A stretch of 64,000 bases of DNA from Streptomyces sp. AP-93 (GCF_022808175.1 NZ_JALGBX010000017.1:151849-215848); one strand, 5' to 3'. Shown: positions 1-11,098, counted from the stretch's first letter. The notes: generated by a model not told the origin, from the letters alone. Program-made: numbers and translations.

Positions 1-1200
1 CCCCTCCACCGGCTCGCCCAGCGCCGAACCCACCGGCCGCGCCAGGGTCTTCTCCCGCTCGAAGCGGACCCGCACGGGAAGCAGCCCGAGCCCCGGCACG
101 GAGCCGGCCTTCGACTCGACCTCGTCCTCGATGTGTTCGCCCAGCACCTGGAACCCGCCGCAGATGCCCAGGACCGGCCGGCCCTCGGCGGCCCGCCGGG
201 CCAGCGCGTCCGCCAGGCCCCGCTCGCGCAGCCAGGCCAGCGCCTTGACCGTGCCACGGGTGCCGGGGACGACGACCAGGTCCGCGTCGGCCAGTTCCTC
301 GGCCCGGTCCACGAACCGCACCACCACGCCCGGCTCCGCCGCCAGTGCGTCGACGTCCGTGAAGTTGGACATCAGCGGCACCGCGCAGACCGCGACCCGC
401 AGCACGTCCTCGCCGACGGGCGGGGCGACCACGGATTCCCGTACCGCACCCCGCAAGGAGACCCGCAGGCCGTCCTCCTCGTCGATGCCCAGCCCGTGCT
501 GGAAGGGGAGCACGCCGTACGTGGCGCGCCCGGTGAGGCCGCGCAGCATCTCCATGCCCGGTTCCAGCAGGGTGACGTCGCCGCGGAACTTGTTGACCAG
601 GTAGCCCGCGATCAGCGACTGGTCCTCGGGAGACAGCAGGGCCGTCGTACCGAAGAAGGACGCGAAGACGCCGCCCCGGTCGATGTCGCCGACGACGACC
701 ACCGGGAACCGCGCGGCCCGCGCGATGCCCATGTTCACGATGTCGGTCCGGCGCAGGTTGATCTCGGCCGGGCTGCCCGCCCCCTCGCAGATCACGGCGT
801 CATACGTGCCCCGCAACTGCTCCAGGCAGTCCGTGACGATGCCGAGCAACTGCTCCTGGCGCCCCCCGTGGTAGCCGCGCGCGCTCATCTCGCCCACCGG
901 CTTGCCCAGCAGCACCACCTGGCTGCTCCGGTCGCTGCCGGGCTTGAGCAGCACGGGGTTCATCAGCGCGGTCGGCTCCACGCGGGCCGCCTGGGCCTGC
1001 ATGGCCTGCGCACGGCCGATCTCGGCGCCCTCCCTCGTCACGAAGGAGTTCAGCGACATGTTCTGCGCCTTGAACGGGGCCACCTTCACGCCCTGCCGGG
1101 CCAGCCACCGGCAGATGCCCGCCGTGACCACGCTCTTGCCCGCGTCCGAGGTCGTACCGGCGACGAGGAGACCCCCGCCGCGCTTCGCGCCGCCGCTCAT
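1..1200 (-). CDS. cobQ: Cobyric acid synthase CobQ/CbiP, 3' end cut by the window edge
   Basis: Glutamine-dependent amidotransferase that amidates adenosyl-cobyrinic acid a,c-diamide to cobyric acid in cobalamin synthesis. The reverse strand reads an N-terminal dethiobiotin-synthetase-like domain with the P-loop-like GTTSDAGKSVVTAG near residue 11 and APFKAQNMSLNS, then a class I glutamine amidotransferase domain with the nucleophile elbow GICGGFQVLG near residue 345. About 400 codons are present, and the C-terminal catalytic His/Glu region lies outside the window. The ATG overlaps the TGA of cobD (ATGA), so the two genes are translationally coupled and share the upstream riboswitch. Confidence 0.95.
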   Translation of the reverse strand, partial: MSGGAKRGGGLLVAGTTSDAGKSVVTAGICRWLARQGVKVAPFKAQNMSLNSFVTREGAEIGRAQAMQAQAARVEPTALMNPVLLKPGSDRSSQVVLLGKPVGEMSARGYHGGRQEQLLGIVTDCLEQLRGTYDAVICEGAGSPAEINLRRTDIVNMGIARAARFPVVVVGDIDRGGVFASFFGTTALLSPEDQSLIAGYLVNKFRGDVTLLEPGMEMLRGLTGRATYGVLPFQHGLGIDEEDGLRVSLRGAVRESVVAPPVGEDVLRVAVCAVPLMSNFTDVDALAAEPGVVVRFVDRAEELADADLVVVPGTRGTVKALAWLRERGLADALARRAAEGRPVLGICGGFQVLGEHIEDEVESKAGSVPGLGLLPVRVRFEREKTLARPVGSALGEPVEG

Positions 1201-2183
1201 GCGCGCCGCCCCTTCTTCTTCGTGTGCGCCATACGGGAGACCAGCGTCTGGGCGACCAGCGTCCGGGCCGCCACACAGGCCCCCAGCGCCACCCACGTCA
1301 CCTGGCGCGACAGCCGCACCGCCCGTTCGATGTCGGCGACCTCCACGGGCCGCCCGGCCGCACCGTTGAGCACGGCCCGGTGCTCGACCCGGCCCGCGTA
1401 CGCCAGGGTCCCGCCCAGCCGTACGCCCAGCGCCCCGGCGAAGGAGGACTCCACGGGCCCCGCGTTGGGGCTCGGGTGCTTGGCGGCGTCCGCGCGCCAG
1501 GCCCGTACGGCCCCCCGGCGGTCGGGCCCGGCCAGTACGGCGGCCAGGGCCGTCAGCCGGGCGCCCGGCCAGCCGGCCACGTCGTCGAGCCGGGCGGAGG
1601 CCCAGCCGTAGCGCAGGTGGCGGGGAGACTTGTGGCCGACCATCGCGTCCAGGGTGTTCACGGCGCGGAAGGCGAGCAGCCCGGGGACGCCCGCGACGGT
1701 GCCCCACACCAGGGCCCCGACCACGGCGTCGGAGGTGTTCTCGGCGACCGATTCGACGACCGCGCGGGCCATCTGCTGCTCGTCCAGCGCCTGCGGGTCG
1801 CGCCCGCACAGGTGGGGCAGCCGCTCGCGGGCCACTTCGGCGTCCCCGGCGGCGAGCGCCCCGCCGATGGCGCGGGCTTCCCGGCCCAGCGAGGTGCCGC
1901 CGACGACGGCCCAGGTGGCGGCGGCGGTGAGGGCGATGCGGGCGGCCGCGGGCCGGGAGCGCACGGCGCGGGCGCCCAGCGCGCCCACGGCGGCCGCGCC
2001 TCCGGCGCACAGCAGGGTGTGCAGGGCGCCCCGCGCGCGGTCGTCGCGCCACAGGGCGCGTTCGACGGCGGCGGCGGCTCGTCCGAAGGCGGCCACGGGG
2101 TGCCCTCGGCGCGGATCCCCGAGGATCCGGTCGCCGATCAGGCCCGCCGTGACGCCGTACGCGAAGACGCGATCGGCACGCAT
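1197..2183 (-). CDS. cobD: Adenosylcobinamide-phosphate synthase CobD/CbiB
   Basis: Membrane enzyme that attaches the aminopropanol arm to cobyric acid, giving adenosylcobinamide (phosphate). The 328-residue protein begins MRADRVFAYGVTAGLIGDRI and contains the family blocks GDPRRGHPVAAFGR, VAENTSDAVVGALVWG and AVNTLDAMVGHKSPRH, with several hydrophobic segments. I chose the ATG at 2183; an open frame extends upstream but there it only crosses the riboswitch. It is the first gene of the cobD-cobQ unit and overlaps cobQ by 4 nt. Length and motifs are normal for the family. Confidence 0.94.
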   Translation of the reverse strand: MRADRVFAYGVTAGLIGDRILGDPRRGHPVAAFGRAAAAVERALWRDDRARGALHTLLCAGGAAAVGALGARAVRSRPAAARIALTAAATWAVVGGTSLGREARAIGGALAAGDAEVARERLPHLCGRDPQALDEQQMARAVVESVAENTSDAVVGALVWGTVAGVPGLLAFRAVNTLDAMVGHKSPRHLRYGWASARLDDVAGWPGARLTALAAVLAGPDRRGAVRAWRADAAKHPSPNAGPVESSFAGALGVRLGGTLAYAGRVEHRAVLNGAAGRPVEVADIERAVRLSRQVTWVALGACVAARTLVAQTLVSRMAHTKKKGRRA

Positions 2184-2204
2184 GGTGGCAGGTATGTCCT
2201 CACT

Positions 2205-2220
2205 CAGGGTCCGCGCCCTG
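2205..2220 (-). promoter_or_regulatory. Small hairpin between cobalamin riboswitch and cobD
   Basis: On the transcribed (minus) strand CAGGG and CCCTG form a 5-bp stem around a 6-nt loop, directly 3' of the riboswitch and about 20 nt before the cobD start. It is placed where an expression platform would be, and could affect access to the GTGAGGA stretch upstream of the ATG. Its regulatory role is inferred. Confidence 0.35.
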
Positions 2221-2228
2221 GTTCGACG

Positions 2229-2362
2229 TGTCCGGCGGCGAGAGTTCCTGGCTCCCGGCCGCACACGGCCGAAGGCTCGCGTGCGCCGGTGACAGTGGCG
2301 GGACCGCGCCGGATTCGCACCGGACTTCCTCTCCATGCCGCCGTAATGGCTCGGGCAGTCCA
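2229..2362 (-). promoter_or_regulatory. Cobalamin riboswitch upstream of cobD-cobQ
   Basis: The minus strand carries the core signature of the cobalamin (B12) aptamer in the right order: a GGAAGTCCGGTGCGAATCC block (2310-2328), then GGTCCCGCCACTGT (2292-2305), a variable hairpin arm rich in GCGAGC/GCCGTG, and the B12-box-like GAGCCAGGAACTCTCGCCG (2235-2254). It lies about 45-180 nt before the cobD start, so adenosyl- or methylcobalamin should repress cobD-cobQ expression. The outer limits are approximate because the closing helix was not folded. Confidence 0.88.
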
Positions 2363-2439
2363 CCACGCAGCGCGAAGGCCCGTCAACTCGCCGTTGACCT
2401 GCGGCGGGGTGGCGGGGGAGGGGGTCCGGGCATGCGAAA

Positions 2440-2468
2440 GCTCCCTCCGGTACGAACCCGGAGGGAGC
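2440..2468 (-). terminator. Hairpin terminator after the pit unit
   Basis: Arms GCTCCCTCCGG (2440-2450) and CCGGAGGGAGC (2458-2468) form a perfect 11-bp stem with a 7-nt loop. It lies 24 nt beyond the stop of the small membrane gene that follows pit and before the riboswitch of cobD. There is no T-tract, as is usual in Streptomyces. Confidence 0.75.
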
Positions 2469-2491
2469 CTTCGTACGTGCCGTCCCGCGCC

Positions 2492-2713
2492 TCAGGCGAC
2501 GATCAGGTAGATCCCGTAGGCCACGGCCGCCGCGCAGAGCGCGAAGCAGGCGTACGCACCGCTGCGGGCCAGGGTGGCGGCGCCGCCCTGTTCGGTGGCG
2601 GCCTCGTGCTTGGAGAGCCCCATCAGGCCCAGGGTGAACAGGGTCACCAGGACGACGGTGGCGGAGAGGCTGACCCCGAAGACGGAGCCGAGTGCTTCCC
2701 AGTCGATCTTCAT
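2492..2713 (-). CDS. Small membrane protein co-transcribed with the phosphate transporter
   Basis: A 73-residue protein with two hydrophobic segments, roughly residues 11-32 (FGVSLSATVVLVTLFTLGL) and 51-72 (AYACFALCAAAVAYGIYLIV), joined by a charged loop. I recognise no catalytic motif. It begins 28 nt after the stop of the PiT transporter on the same strand and is followed by a terminator, so it is the second gene of a two-gene unit. A role as accessory subunit of the transporter is an inference from position only. Confidence 0.8.
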   Translation of the reverse strand: MKIDWEALGSVFGVSLSATVVLVTLFTLGLMGLSKHEAATEQGGAATLARSGAYACFALCAAAVAYGIYLIVA

Positions 2714-2741
2714 ACCGCTGAATCCTCTGTCGTTCTCGGGG

Positions 2742-4013
<1,272 letters not shown>

Positions 4014-4049
4014 TTACCCAGGCTTCTGTTTGACGTCAGTGGTTCGTGG

Positions 4050-4082
4050 ACCGTAGATAACCTGGATGAACGGAAGGTGAAC
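4050..4082 (-). promoter_or_regulatory. PHO box (PhoP operator) of the pit unit
   Basis: On the minus strand there are adjacent 11-nt direct repeats GTTCACCTTCC (4072-4082) and GTTCATCCAGG (4061-4071), followed by the weaker TTATCTACGGT (4050-4060). This fits the Streptomyces PhoP direct-repeat unit G(G/T)TCAYYYRG. It is 37 nt from the pit ATG at its near edge, so binding could act on the promoter directly. Confidence 0.75.
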
Positions 4083-4335
4083 TGACAGGGTTCATGCGGT
4101 GTATCGGCACGGCACCCGATCGGGACCTTCGTCCCGGGAAGTGCGTTGATATATCGATTAATGCATGTCGCAGCAGGGGTGTCCGCGCGCTTCGGGGCAG
4201 GACTTCCGGTAACCCGCCCGCACGCCCGGGACCCCCGAAGAGAGCTAGATCACCTTCCGTGCCACCCCTCGGGGGCGCCGGCCGGAGTCATTCCCTCCGG
4301 TGGCCCGCCGACCCGTCCGCCTCGACACTGGAGCA

Positions 4336-5478
4336 GTGCGTACCGCCACAGCGACGGCAGCGGCCGTCACCACGACCCTGCTCGGCGCCGGCGCGGCCGC
4401 CGTCACCGCCGCCGCGCTCGCCGGCCGGTACGCCGCCGACGCGGCCCTGCGGACCGAGCCCGGCCGCCCGCTCCCCGGCAGCCCCCGGCTCACCGTCCAT
4501 TCCACCGCGGCCGGCCGGGTCGAGCTGACCCGGTCCCTCGCCTCCCTGCGCCCCGGCACCTACGGGCTCACCGCGCCCGGGGTGCACGCCGTGGTCGGGC
4601 CCGTCCTCCCCGACGCCCCGCACGGCCCCGACACCGTGGTGCGCCGGCTCCTCGCCGTCACCCACGGCAGCCTCGACCCCGGAACCCGCGTCACCCTCAC
4701 CCCCCAGGTCCACCTGGGCAACCCGCGCACCGCCCTCGGACTGGACCACGCCGACGTGGACGTCCCCGGGGAGCTCGGCGCGCTGCCCGCCTGGTTCGTG
4801 CCCGCGGCCCGCGACACGTGGGTGATCACCGTCCACGGGCTCGGCGCCACCCGCGAGCACCCGATGACGGTCATGCCCTTCCTCCACCGCAACAAGCTCC
4901 CCGTCCTGGACCTCGGGTACCGGGGCGACCTCGGAGCCCCCGAGTCACCGGACGGCCTCGGCCACCTCGGCGAGTCCGAATGGCGCGATCTCGACGCCGC
5001 CATCCGCTACGCCCTGCGCTACGGCGCCCGCCGCGTGGTCCTGCACGGCTGGTCGACCGGCGCCACCATGGCCCTGCACGCCCTCGAGCGCTCGGCGGTG
5101 GCCGACCGGATCTCCGGACTGGTCATCGACTCGCCCGTACTGGACTGGCACGCCACCCTGCGCGCCCTCGCCGCCGCGCGCCGCACCCCGGCCCCGCTCC
5201 TCCCGTTCGCGGTCAAGGCCGCGGAGGGCCGTGCGGGCCTGCGCGCCGACCGGCGGGCCCCGGGGTCGGATCCGGCCGCGCTGAAGGTGCCCGTACTGAT
5301 CTTCCACGGCCCCGACGACGCGATCGCCCCCTGGGAACCCTCCCGCCGGCTCGCCGCGGCCCGCCCCGACCTCGTCACCCTGCACTCCGTTTCCGACGCC
5401 GCCCACGGGGCGATGTGGAACGCCGATCCCGCCGCGTACGAAGAGGTGCTGCGCCGCTTCCTGACCCCTTTGATGTGA
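4336..5478 (+). CDS. Alpha/beta hydrolase with N-terminal membrane anchor
   Basis: A 380-residue predicted serine hydrolase. An N-terminal hydrophobic stretch (about residues 3-30, TATATAAAVTTTLLGAGAAA) suggests a signal anchor. The fold is shown by TWVITVHGLGATREHP (oxyanion-hole loop), the nucleophile elbow HGWSTGAT, an acid in FHGPDDAIAPWEPS and a histidine in SDAAHGAMW. I chose the GTG at 4336 because GGAG lies just before it; an in-frame GTG at 4300 would add 12 residues. Substrate unknown. It faces away from pit and is followed by an unrelated gene. Confidence 0.85.
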   Translation: MRTATATAAAVTTTLLGAGAAAVTAAALAGRYAADAALRTEPGRPLPGSPRLTVHSTAAGRVELTRSLASLRPGTYGLTAPGVHAVVGPVLPDAPHGPDTVVRRLLAVTHGSLDPGTRVTLTPQVHLGNPRTALGLDHADVDVPGELGALPAWFVPAARDTWVITVHGLGATREHPMTVMPFLHRNKLPVLDLGYRGDLGAPESPDGLGHLGESEWRDLDAAIRYALRYGARRVVLHGWSTGATMALHALERSAVADRISGLVIDSPVLDWHATLRALAAARRTPAPLLPFAVKAAEGRAGLRADRRAPGSDPAALKVPVLIFHGPDDAIAPWEPSRRLAAARPDLVTLHSVSDAAHGAMWNADPAAYEEVLRRFLTPLM

Positions 5479-5631
5479 CGGACCGGGTGACGGACCGTCG
5501 GACGAGTTGTCCGAAGACTGCGGGGCGGACGGGGCGGGGAGGGTGGGTTGTCCCGTTCTGTACCCAGGGGGCCTTGTGGCAATGGCTGGTTCCGTTTGGG
5601 CTTTCGGCCAGTGACGGGCGAGACTGCTCAC

Positions 5632-7059
5632 GTGACGTCCCGAAAGCCTGATGAGCAGTTGGCTCGCGACTCCAGACTCCGACTCGTCGCCCCGCGGTCC
5701 GTGGCCACGGCCCGCAAGGCGGTGACCGACCGGCGCACCCGGACCGCCCCGCGGCCTCCGGCGGGCACGCCCGCCACGGCCGACCTGGCGAACAGGGCCC
5801 GCGCCTCCCTCACCGACGCGGTACGGCTCGCCCGCTGGGCCGAGCTGCACCTCGGCGGCGCGGACGGCGCCGGGCCCGCCCCGGCGGGCGCCCTGCCCGC
5901 CGCCGAAACCGAACGCGCCGCCGCCCAGCTGAGCCTGACGCCGGGCCAGATCCGGGTCGGCTGGGACCGCGCCCGGCTCGCCGGCCTGATCGAGATGCAC
6001 GGCGGGCACGCCCGCCCGGGCTGGCGCCTGCGCGCCTGGAACCGGGACGACACCGCCGTCCTGCGCGGCTGGGTCGCCCTCTTCGACGCCTGGTCACTGG
6101 TCCACCCGGCCCCCGCCGACATCGCCCCCGCGGCCGTCGCCGAGGTGGTCGAGGCCATGCCCCAGCTGCTCTCCCTGCTCCAGCTCTCCGCCGGTCCCGT
6201 GACCGTCCCCGATCTGCTGGACCTGCTCGGACAGCGCGTCGACGAACTGCGCGACGAGCGGTGCGAGGTCCCCTACGAGTCCACGGCGCAGGCCGCCGCG
6301 ACCCCGCAGGCCGGTCCCGCACCGGCCGCGCCGCCCGTCCCGCTCGCCCGGCTGCTGCGCTGGGCGCTCGGCGGGCTCGCCGCCGTGGACGCCGTCACCC
6401 TCGGCCCCGCCCGGGCCACCCTCACCCCGCTCGGGAGCTGGGCAGTCTGGGTCAAGCTGGAGCAGATCTGCGTCGCCGCGCAGAGCCCCGCCGGGAACAT
6501 CGAACAGTCCGCCGCCGCCATGCTCCACGGCTGCGCGCGGCTCACCCCCGGCCCGGCCCGCGCCGAATACCTGGCCTGGCTCGCCGCCCGGCCCGTCGGC
6601 CGCGCGGTCTCCGAACTGCTGCACGCGGCCCGCGGCGAGGACGCCCTGTTGCGCGGGCTCGCCTTCGAAGCCCTGCGCGTCGTCGGAGCCCCGGCCGAAC
6701 CGGAGGTGCGGGGGGCCTCCCGGGAGCCCGCGCTGCGCCCCTACGCCCTGCTCTGGCTCGCCGAGCACGACGGGGTCGACCCCGACGAGGCGCAGGACGT
6801 GCTCACCGCCGAGGAGCAGACCTGGCTCTGGGTGGACACCGCGGCCGCCATCGCCGACCACGGCGAAGCCGAGCTGCTGGCCCGCCACCTGGACTCGGCG
6901 GTGCGGACCACGGTTCCGCGGCTGCTGGACGAGGTCCGCGCGGTCGGGCACCCCCGCACGGTGCAGGTGCTGGTCGCGCTGGCCGCCGCCCATCCCGATC
7001 CGGCCCTGGCCAAAGCGGTGCGCCGAGCCGCGTTCCAGGTGCACACCGGCGGCGCGTAG
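5632..7059 (+). CDS. Conserved hypothetical protein, helical, Ala/Leu-rich
   Basis: About 475 residues with no domain I recognise. The first 60 residues are basic and proline-rich (RKAVTDRRTRTAPRPPAG), and the rest is largely helical. A segment near residues 85-140 (ERAAAQLSLTPGQIRVGWDRARLAGLIEM) looks like a winged-helix-style element, and the C-terminal third has repeated short helices (ALLWLAEHDGVDPDEAQDVL) reminiscent of HEAT-like proteins. The GTG at 5632 is preferred over the longer open frame because the coding character begins there; no strong ribosome site is visible. Streptomyces codon use is normal. Confidence 0.7.
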   Translation: MTSRKPDEQLARDSRLRLVAPRSVATARKAVTDRRTRTAPRPPAGTPATADLANRARASLTDAVRLARWAELHLGGADGAGPAPAGALPAAETERAAAQLSLTPGQIRVGWDRARLAGLIEMHGGHARPGWRLRAWNRDDTAVLRGWVALFDAWSLVHPAPADIAPAAVAEVVEAMPQLLSLLQLSAGPVTVPDLLDLLGQRVDELRDERCEVPYESTAQAAATPQAGPAPAAPPVPLARLLRWALGGLAAVDAVTLGPARATLTPLGSWAVWVKLEQICVAAQSPAGNIEQSAAAMLHGCARLTPGPARAEYLAWLAARPVGRAVSELLHAARGEDALLRGLAFEALRVVGAPAEPEVRGASREPALRPYALLWLAEHDGVDPDEAQDVLTAEEQTWLWVDTAAAIADHGEAELLARHLDSAVRTTVPRLLDEVRAVGHPRTVQVLVALAAAHPDPALAKAVRRAAFQVHTGGA

Positions 7060-7083
7060 CGCCCGTAGCGGGAGGGGCGTACG

Positions 7084-7111
7084 CGCCCGCAGGTTCTAGA
7101 CCTGCGGGGCG
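7084..7111. terminator. Bidirectional hairpin between convergent genes
   Basis: GCCCGCAGGT (7085-7094) pairs with ACCTGCGGGGC (7100-7110) around a 5-nt loop with one bulged G. The hairpin overlaps the stop codon of the VOC gene on the minus strand and lies about 25 nt after the stop of the plus-strand gene, so it can serve both. Confidence 0.6.
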
Positions 7112-7491
7112 TACGTCCCGAAGCTCCACACGTTGCCCTCGGCGTCGCGGGCCATGTAGTCCCGCGAGCCGTAGTCCTGGTCGGTCGGCTCCATCAGGAT
7201 CTCCACACCGTGCTCGACGGCCCGGCGGTGGTGCGCGTCCACGTCGTCGACGCGTACGTAGACCCCGGCCGGGCCGGCCGTCTCCATCGCCTTGTCGAAG
7301 GCACCGCCGGTGCCCTTGCTGCCGAGCATCACCATGCCGTTCCCATAGGACAGCTCGGCGTGCACCACCGCGCCGTCCTCGCCCTCGTAGGCCGCGACCT
7401 GGGTGAAGCCGAAGGCTTCCGTGAGCAGGTGGATGGCAGCCTTGGCATCGGCGTACAGCAGGGTCGGACAGATGGACGGAACGCCTGCCAT
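7096..7491 (-). CDS. VOC family protein (glyoxalase/bleomycin-resistance fold)
   Basis: A 131-residue single-domain VOC protein of the PhnB-like type. It has the typical opening PTLLYADAKAAIHLLTEAFGF, the paired beta-alpha-beta-beta-beta units, and the closing TDQDYGSRDYMARDAEGNVWSFGTY. It could bind a metal and a small substrate, but the ligand cannot be named. The ATG at 7491 is preferred to the frame's earlier start because a GGGAG site lies 8 nt before it. It stands alone, convergent with the preceding gene. Confidence 0.85.
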   Translation of the reverse strand: MAGVPSICPTLLYADAKAAIHLLTEAFGFTQVAAYEGEDGAVVHAELSYGNGMVMLGSKGTGGAFDKAMETAGPAGVYVRVDDVDAHHRRAVEHGVEILMEPTDQDYGSRDYMARDAEGNVWSFGTYAPQV

Positions 7492-7576
7492 GACGATCAC
7501 TCCCTCTCGTACCGTGGGCTGACGGTCCGCGGGTGGACAGTGAGCCACGTCACAGCATGGCAGGCGCCGCGCGAAG

Positions 7577-8467
7577 TCAGCGGAAGGTGTTGCACTGGGC
7601 CATGTCGCCCGTGCGGTAGCCCTGGTAGAACCACTGCTGGCGCTGCTCGGCCGAGCCGTGCGTCCAGGACTCCGGGGTCACCCGGCCCTGGAACTTCTCC
7701 TGGATCCGGTCGTCGCCGACCGCGGCCGCCGCGTCCAGGCCGTCCTTGATGTCCTGGTCGGTGAGGCTGGTGATCAGGGGCTTGCCCGTGGACTCGTCCG
7801 GGGTCTTCGTCGCGTTGTGGGCCCAGACCCCGGCGTAGCAGTCGGCCTGCAGCTCGACCCGTACCGCGTTGCTGTTCGCGCCCTGCCGGCCGTCCTGGGC
7901 CTTCTGCAGGGTGCCGGTCAGGTTCTGGATGTGGTGGCCGTACTCGTGGGCCACCACGTACGCCTGGGCGAAGGGGCCGCCGCTCGCGCCGAACTTGGTG
8001 CGGAGCTCGTTGAAGAAGCCCAGGTCCAGATAGACCTGCCGGTCACCGGGGCAGTAGAAGGGGCCGACCGCCGAGGTGGCCGCCCCGCAGGCGGTGCCCA
8101 CCTTGCCGGTGAAGAACACCGTCTGCGCCGGGCTGTACTGGGCGCCGCGCCTGGCGAACTCCTGCTTCCAGAAGTCCTGGGTGCTGTTGATCACCGCCAC
8201 CAGCCGGCAGTCCTCCTTGGTGTTCGCGTCCTGCCCGGTCTTGCAGCTCTGCTGCACCTGGGCGGCGGAGGAGGCGGTCGACGCGGGCTCGGGGCTTCCG
8301 TCGGACAGGCCCAGCTGTTCCGGGCCCACCCCGAACAGCAGGCCCATGATCAGTGCGATGAATCCGATGATGCCGCCGCCGATCGTGGCCTTTCCGCCCG
8401 GGATGCGGCTGCCGCGCACGTCCTTGACCTCGGAAGTGTCCAGATTGGCGTTGTCGTCGAACTGCAT
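7577..8467 (-). CDS. Neutral zinc metallopeptidase, YpfJ/KPN_02809 family
   Basis: A 296-residue membrane-anchored metalloprotease. The short cytoplasmic N-terminus (MQFDDNANLDTSEVKDVRG) is followed by one membrane helix (GGGIIGFIALIMGLLFGV, about residues 30-48). The extracellular catalytic domain has the zinc motif in AYVVAHEYGHHIQNLTG, and further family blocks ELQADCYAGVWAH and SWTHGSAEQRQQWFYQGY. These agree with the ypfJ family in length and order. A GGAGGG site precedes the ATG. The physiological substrate is not known. Confidence 0.9.
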   Translation of the reverse strand: MQFDDNANLDTSEVKDVRGSRIPGGKATIGGGIIGFIALIMGLLFGVGPEQLGLSDGSPEPASTASSAAQVQQSCKTGQDANTKEDCRLVAVINSTQDFWKQEFARRGAQYSPAQTVFFTGKVGTACGAATSAVGPFYCPGDRQVYLDLGFFNELRTKFGASGGPFAQAYVVAHEYGHHIQNLTGTLQKAQDGRQGANSNAVRVELQADCYAGVWAHNATKTPDESTGKPLITSLTDQDIKDGLDAAAAVGDDRIQEKFQGRVTPESWTHGSAEQRQQWFYQGYRTGDMAQCNTFR

Positions 8468-8655
8468 CCCGCACCGCCCTCCATTCCTGCCGAGGGGGGT
8501 ACGAGTACACCCCTGCGGTGAGTATCAACCCGTTCATCCTCATACGCCCCCTGGCGGGGAGGCGTGTTCCGTGGGCCGAACGGGGGACACGGGGGTGGGG
8601 GCGGCACCGGTCCCGCCGGGGGCGGGCGGGCCCGAAAGTAGTTGCGCACCCCCGG

Positions 8656-8661
8656 TAGAAT
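8656..8661 (+). promoter_or_regulatory. -10 element giving a leaderless leader peptide
   Basis: TAGAAT matches the -10 consensus and lies 7 nt before the ATG of the 7-codon leader ORF, so transcription would start at or next to that ATG. No convincing -35 hexamer was found 17-18 nt upstream. Confidence 0.5.
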
Positions 8662-8668
8662 GACTCCC

Positions 8669-8692
8669 ATGGCAAATCTCCTCGCGGATTAG
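8669..8692 (+). CDS. Putative 7-residue leader peptide MANLLAD before the ABC-F gene
   Basis: ATG GCA AAT CTC CTC GCG GAT TAG encodes a complete seven-residue peptide ending 62 nt before the ABC-F start. Its ATG is 7 nt after a TAGAAT hexamer and has no ribosome-binding site, which is the layout of a leaderless ORF. Many ABC-F antibiotic-resistance genes in Gram-positive bacteria are controlled by ribosome stalling on a short upstream ORF, so an attenuation role is plausible. No clear competing hairpins were identified by eye, and the function is inferred. Confidence 0.5.
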   Translation: MANLLAD

Positions 8693-8754
8693 CGGCGTAG
8701 AAGCATCGCGTCCTGCCCCCCTTCCGCCGTCCCGACCCGCCCTGGAGTATTTCC

Positions 8755-10353
<1,599 letters not shown>

Positions 10354-10450
10354 GGCCCTTCCGCTTCCGTGATCCTTTGCTTATGGATCATTCGGCTCAG
10401 ACGTGATCCATCATCTGAGTGAGACGGTCTCATACCGCTCCGTGCCTGAC
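10354..10450. other. Intergenic segment with clustered GATC sites
   Basis: Between the ABC-F stop and its terminator there are three GATC tetramers at 10371, 10386 and 10405 within 40 bp, plus the short palindromic TGAGACGGTCTCA (10418-10430). No ORF is supported. Confidence 0.4.
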
Positions 10451-10494
10451 GAAGGCCCCGGCCGCATCTCCCAGGAGGTGCGGCCGGGGCCTTC
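10451..10494. terminator. Strong hairpin terminator after the ABC-F gene
   Basis: GAAGGCCCCGGCCGCA (10451-10466) and TGCGGCCGGGGCCTTC (10479-10494) are perfect 16-bp inverted arms around a 12-nt loop. They lie about 100 nt after the ABC-F stop. Confidence 0.85.
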
Positions 10495-10706
10495 CGCTTC
10501 TGCGCTCCGGCCCCTGACCTGGCCATTCATACCGGGGGAACGGAAATGTGACGGAGGTCATGCAGCGGAAGAGAAGATTCCGTTCTGCTCCTGCGTCCAC
10601 GGCTGAAGAAATGCCGCCGTACCGACCTTGCTGAATGGGTGGCCAGGAAGCCGGGGAGGGGTGATCATGAGAAGTCCAGAGCGCACTTCCCATAGAGGAG
10701 GCACGG

Positions 10707-10928
10707 GTGGCCGAAACTCTGAAGAAGGGCAGCCGGGTAACCGGCGCCGCGCGTGACAAGCTCGCGGCAGACCTGAAGAAGCAGTACGACTCCGGTGCGA
10801 GTATCCGGGCGCTGGCCGAATCGACTGGCCGGTCCTACGGATTCGTCCATCGGATGCTCAGCGAGTCCGGAGTCACGCTGCGTGGTCGCGGTGGCGCGAC
10901 GCGCGGCAAGAAGGCGGCTACGGCCTGA
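10707..10928 (+). CDS. gbn: Small helix-turn-helix DNA-binding protein, Gbn-like nucleoid-associated protein
   Basis: A 73-residue basic protein. Residues 10-55 form a compact helix-turn-helix (AADLKKQYDSGASIRALAES, then TGRSYGFVHRMLSESGVTLR), and the tail GRGGATRGKKAATA is basic. Size, sequence and location beside an ABC-F gene fit Gbn (SCO1839 in S. coelicolor), a GATC-binding nucleoid-associated protein of Streptomyces; that assignment rests on memory of the family. An AGAGGAGG site lies 7 nt before the GTG. A GATCAT site lies 40 nt upstream, so self-binding is possible. Confidence 0.78.
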   Translation: MAETLKKGSRVTGAARDKLAADLKKQYDSGASIRALAESTGRSYGFVHRMLSESGVTLRGRGGATRGKKAATA

Positions 10929-11098
10929 CCATTTGGTTCCCCTTGGTTCCAACGGTTTTCCGTATTCAGCTTCACGGTTCCAGTTCCACCGTCCTTCGGT
11001 GACCCCCGGTCGGCTCCATGGCCGGCCGGGTGGTTACTGTGCAGTCACTTAGGCCGAGATCGCGGCCGAACGACGGCACAACCACCGGAGGCACACAG

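Noticed and set aside
4300..4335. Earlier GTG start for the alpha/beta hydrolase
   Set aside because: No ribosome site precedes it, while GGAG lies directly before the GTG at 4336, which also places the signal anchor at the N-terminus.
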